Part shown: piece after piece, positions 2,598-5,151 of the stretch
Layout: every line of letters starts with the position of its first letter
Position numbering within the stretch: the first letter of the stretch is position 1
From: Bacteroidetes bacterium GWA2_30_7
GTDB taxonomy: Bacteria; Bacteroidota; Bacteroidia; Bacteroidales; GWF2-33-38
Direction: 5' to 3'
Assembly (NCBI GenBank): GCA_001768155.1
Contig: MENC01000013.1
Coordinates: forward strand, 704 to 5,854
Length of the DNA: 5,151 bases
Position numbers and translations under genes: made by a program
Notes under the pieces: model-generated
What the model saw: only the letters and a program-made list of their open reading frames with translations
Told to the model about the DNA's origin: nothing
Databases searched by the model: none

Positions 2598-5151
2598 TTG
2601 TCTAAACCCGAAACATACGTCAAAACTCCTTTAATGGAGCAATACAATAAGATAAAGGCGAAACATCCCGAAGCTATTTTATTGTTTCGCGTTGGCGATT
2701 TCTACGAAACTTTCGATACCGATGCAGTAAAAACTTCCGAAATTTTAGGAATTACATTAACAAAAAGAGCAAATGGTTCAGCCTCTTATGTCGATTTAGC
2801 CGGTTTTCCATATCATGCACTTGAAACCTACTTGCCAAAATTAGTAAGAGCAGGACAACGGGTTGCAATTTGCGAACAATTAGAAGACCCAAAGCTTACC
2901 AAGAAAATTGTAAAACGTGGAGTTACCGAGCTTGTTACACCTGGAGTTTCGTTTAATGACAATGTTCTGAATCATAAAGAAAATAATTTTTTAGCATGTG
3001 TTCATATAACTCAAAAAATTGGCGGAATAGCACTTCTTGATATTTCCACAGGCGAGTTTTATGTTGCAGAAGGAACACTTGAATATATTGATAAATTATT
3101 GCAAACATTTCTCCCAAAAGAAGTACTTTTTGAACGAAAAAAACGCAACGAGTTTATCGAATCTTTCGGTAATAAGTTTTATACATTTCCGCTCGAAGAT
3201 TGGACATTTGGTGAAGAAACCACTTACGACAAACTTTTAAAACATTTCGAAACACAATCACTTAAAGGCTTTGGAATTCAACTCTTAAAATATGGAACAG
3301 TAGCTGCCGGTGCAATACTTCACTACTTAGACCTTACTCAGCACAATAATTTACAGCATATAACAAAAATCGCCCGAATTGAAGAAGATAAATTTGTTTG
3401 GCTCGATAGGTTCACAGTCAGAAATTTAGAACTATTATATCCCTTGCACGAAGGCGGAAAAAGCTTTATTGATATTATTGATAAAACCCTTTCCCCAATG
3501 GGTTCGCGTCAATTACGAAAATGGATAATGCTCCCTTTAAAAGAAGTAAAACAAATTAACGAACGCTTAAACGCAGTTGAATATCTTATTCGCCAAGAAG
3601 AATCAAAAAAGCTTATCGAAAAAAACATTCGTTTAATTGGCGACCTTGAAAGAATAATTTCAAAAATTGCTGTAAGCCGAGTTAACCCACGCGAAGTAAT
3701 TCAACTTAAAAATGCTTTAACAGCAATAGCTCCTATTAAAGAATTATGTGCCGAATCAAATAACGAAACACTTATAAAAATTGGCGAACAACTCAACGAA
3801 TGTCAGCTCATTAAAGACCGAATTGAACGAGAGCTAAATAATGAAGCACCAATATTAGTAAGTAAAGGCAACGTTTTTAAAGAAAACGTAAATGCCGAAC
3901 TTGATGAACTGCGAAAACTTCAACATACCGGAAAAGATTATATTTTACAAATTCAACAACGTGAAAGTGAAAGAACTGGAATTACATCATTAAAAGTACA
4001 TTTCAACAATGTTTTTGGTTATTATATTGAAGTTCGTAACACTCATAAAGATAAAGTTCCACCCGAATGGATTAGAAAACAAACCCTCGTAAGTGCCGAA
4101 CGTTACATTACAGAAGAATTAAAAGAATACGAAACCAAAATTCTGGGTGCAGAAGAAAAAATTACTGCTATAGAAAATCAATTATTTACAGATTTAGTAC
4201 TTACAATTTGCGATTATATAATTCCTATCCAACTTAATGCTTTAAAAATTGCAGAACTCGATTGCTATAATTCCTTTGCAACTATCTCAAAAGAAAACAA
4301 ATACAATCGTCCCGACATAAACGATTCAGAAGTTTTGGAAATAAAAAATGGTCGCCATCCGGTAATTGAAAAACAACTTTCAAGTGGCGAAAAATATATT
4401 CCAAACGACACATATTTAGATAGCTCATCGCAACAGATTATTATTATTACCGGACCAAATATGTCGGGTAAATCTGCATTATTGCGTCAAACAGCACTTA
4501 TTGTATTAATGGCTCAAATTGGTTGTTACATTCCGGCAGATTCGGCTAATATTGGAATTGTTGATAAAATATTTACACGCGTTGGTGCATCGGATAATAT
4601 TTCTCTTGGCGAATCAACTTTTATGGTAGAAATGAATGAAGCCGCCAGTATCGTAAATAATTTATCAGAGAAAAGCTTAATCCTACTTGACGAATTAGGG
4701 CGTGGAACAAGCACTTACGACGGAATTTCTATTGCATGGGCAATTGCAGAATATATTCACGAGCATCCATTATATAAGGCTAAAACAATGTTTGCAACTC
4801 ACTATCACGAGTTAAATGAAATGGAAAACAGCTTTAAAAGAATTAAAAATTATAATGTTTCAGTAAAAGAACTTGATAATAAAATCATATTTTTAAGAAA
4901 GTTGAAAAAAGGCGGAAGTGAACATAGTTTTGGAATTCATGTTGCTCGAATGGCTGGAATGCCTAAAAGTTTAATCAAAAGAGCCGAAGACATTTTAACA
5001 GAATTAGAGAAATCTCATGATAAAAATATATTAGCAAAACCCGTAGAAAGCCTTTCTAAATCTCATGAGGGTTATCAGCTAAATTTCTTTCAATTAGACG
5101 ACCCTGTATTATCACAAATTAGAGATTCTATAATTAATGCCAACATCGATA
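2598..5151 (+). CDS. mutS: DNA mismatch repair protein MutS, 3' end cut by window edge
   Basis: MutS dimers recognise mismatches and small loops and recruit MutL in an ATP-dependent way. The frame is open for 851 codons and runs off the edge, with perhaps 20-30 residues missing. Domains in order: mismatch-binding domain I (about 9-120) with the F-x-E mismatch wedge F35-Y36-E37 in GDFYETF, connector domain, core/lever with the clamp inserted at roughly 435-525, and the ATPase domain. The ATPase has Walker A GPNMSGKS (619-626), Walker B LILLDE (694-699) followed by GRGTST (701-706), FATHYHEL (732-739) and GGSEHSFGIHVARMAGMP (772-789). QLNFF (827-831) resembles a beta-clamp-binding motif. The start is inferred to be TTG at 2598: the frame is open from 2499 without an ATG before 2634, and that ATG falls inside the conserved TPLMEQY block. 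The protein is the canonical MutS1 type, not MutS2. No mutL is visible. Confidence 0.96.
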   Translation, partial: MSKPETYVKTPLMEQYNKIKAKHPEAILLFRVGDFYETFDTDAVKTSEILGITLTKRANGSASYVDLAGFPYHALETYLPKLVRAGQRVAICEQLEDPKLTKKIVKRGVTELVTPGVSFNDNVLNHKENNFLACVHITQKIGGIALLDISTGEFYVAEGTLEYIDKLLQTFLPKEVLFERKKRNEFIESFGNKFYTFPLEDWTFGEETTYDKLLKHFETQSLKGFGIQLLKYGTVAAGAILHYLDLTQHNNLQHITKIARIEEDKFVWLDRFTVRNLELLYPLHEGGKSFIDIIDKTLSPMGSRQLRKWIMLPLKEVKQINERLNAVEYLIRQEESKKLIEKNIRLIGDLERIISKIAVSRVNPREVIQLKNALTAIAPIKELCAESNNETLIKIGEQLNECQLIKDRIERELNNEAPILVSKGNVFKENVNAELDELRKLQHTGKDYILQIQQRESERTGITSLKVHFNNVFGYYIEVRNTHKDKVPPEWIRKQTLVSAERYITEELKEYETKILGAEEKITAIENQLFTDLVLTICDYIIPIQLNALKIAELDCYNSFATISKENKYNRPDINDSEVLEIKNGRHPVIEKQLSSGEKYIPNDTYLDSSSQQIIIITGPNMSGKSALLRQTALIVLMAQIGCYIPADSANIGIVDKIFTRVGASDNISLGESTFMVEMNEAASIVNNLSEKSLILLDELGRGTSTYDGISIAWAIAEYIHEHPLYKAKTMFATHYHELNEMENSFKRIKNYNVSVKELDNKIIFLRKLKKGGSEHSFGIHVARMAGMPKSLIKRAEDILTELEKSHDKNILAKPVESLSKSHEGYQLNFFQLDDPVLSQIRDSIINANID

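Noticed and set aside
2372..2647. 91-codon open frame on the minus strand
   Set aside because: It crosses the hairpin array, the putative mutS promoter and the first MutS codons. The product is not protein-like and its end coincides with repeat DNA.
3037..3240. 67-codon + strand open frame in another frame of mutS
   Set aside because: It sits entirely within the conserved MutS connector region in a different frame. It is a shadow.
4526..4714. 62-codon minus-strand open frame
   Set aside because: It lies antisense to the MutS ATPase domain between Walker A and Walker B, so it is explained by codon bias of the true gene.

Overview
The window is AT-rich chromosomal DNA that most resembles a member of the Bacteroidota. 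Three things point there. All three start codons lack a Shine-Dalgarno sequence. Each gene has a TAnnTTTG-type -7 box 20-25 nt upstream of its start. The proteins, especially MutS with its C-terminal QLNFFQLDDPVLSQIRD stretch, look like Bacteroidota versions. The assignment rests on family knowledge and was not checked by a database search.

Layout, all genes on the + strand: (1) 1-393 has no intact gene. It holds a decayed minus-strand fragment that reads like the N-terminus of an IS transposase (about 149-226), a small AT-rich hairpin, and a large imperfect hairpin (314-369) whose right arm overlaps the likely pyrH promoter. (2) pyrH, UMP kinase, 394-1104. (3) 1105-1401 is a roughly 230-bp nested palindromic element with matching ends, made of inverted copies of small TTTA/TAAA-centred hairpins, followed by a frr promoter. 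(4) frr, ribosome recycling factor, 1402-1965. (5) 1966-2597 holds a strong intrinsic terminator, a possible minus-strand protein remnant, a long inverted repeat, an array of six short hairpins that keep a 3-nt loop (TTC or its complement GAA, once AAA) while their stems differ, and a mutS promoter. (6) mutS, DNA mismatch repair ATPase, starts at a TTG at 2598 and runs off the right edge.

The three genes are housekeeping genes and do not form one pathway. pyrH makes UDP for nucleic-acid and envelope precursors, frr recycles ribosomes after termination, and mutS starts mismatch repair. pyrH and frr are classic neighbours in the rpsB-tsf-pyrH-frr cluster. Here no tsf lies within 393 bp upstream, and 297 bp of repeat DNA separates the two genes, so each probably has its own promoter. 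The unusual content is in the spacers: two distinct families of palindromic intergenic repeats and traces of mobile DNA. I see no new multi-gene system.
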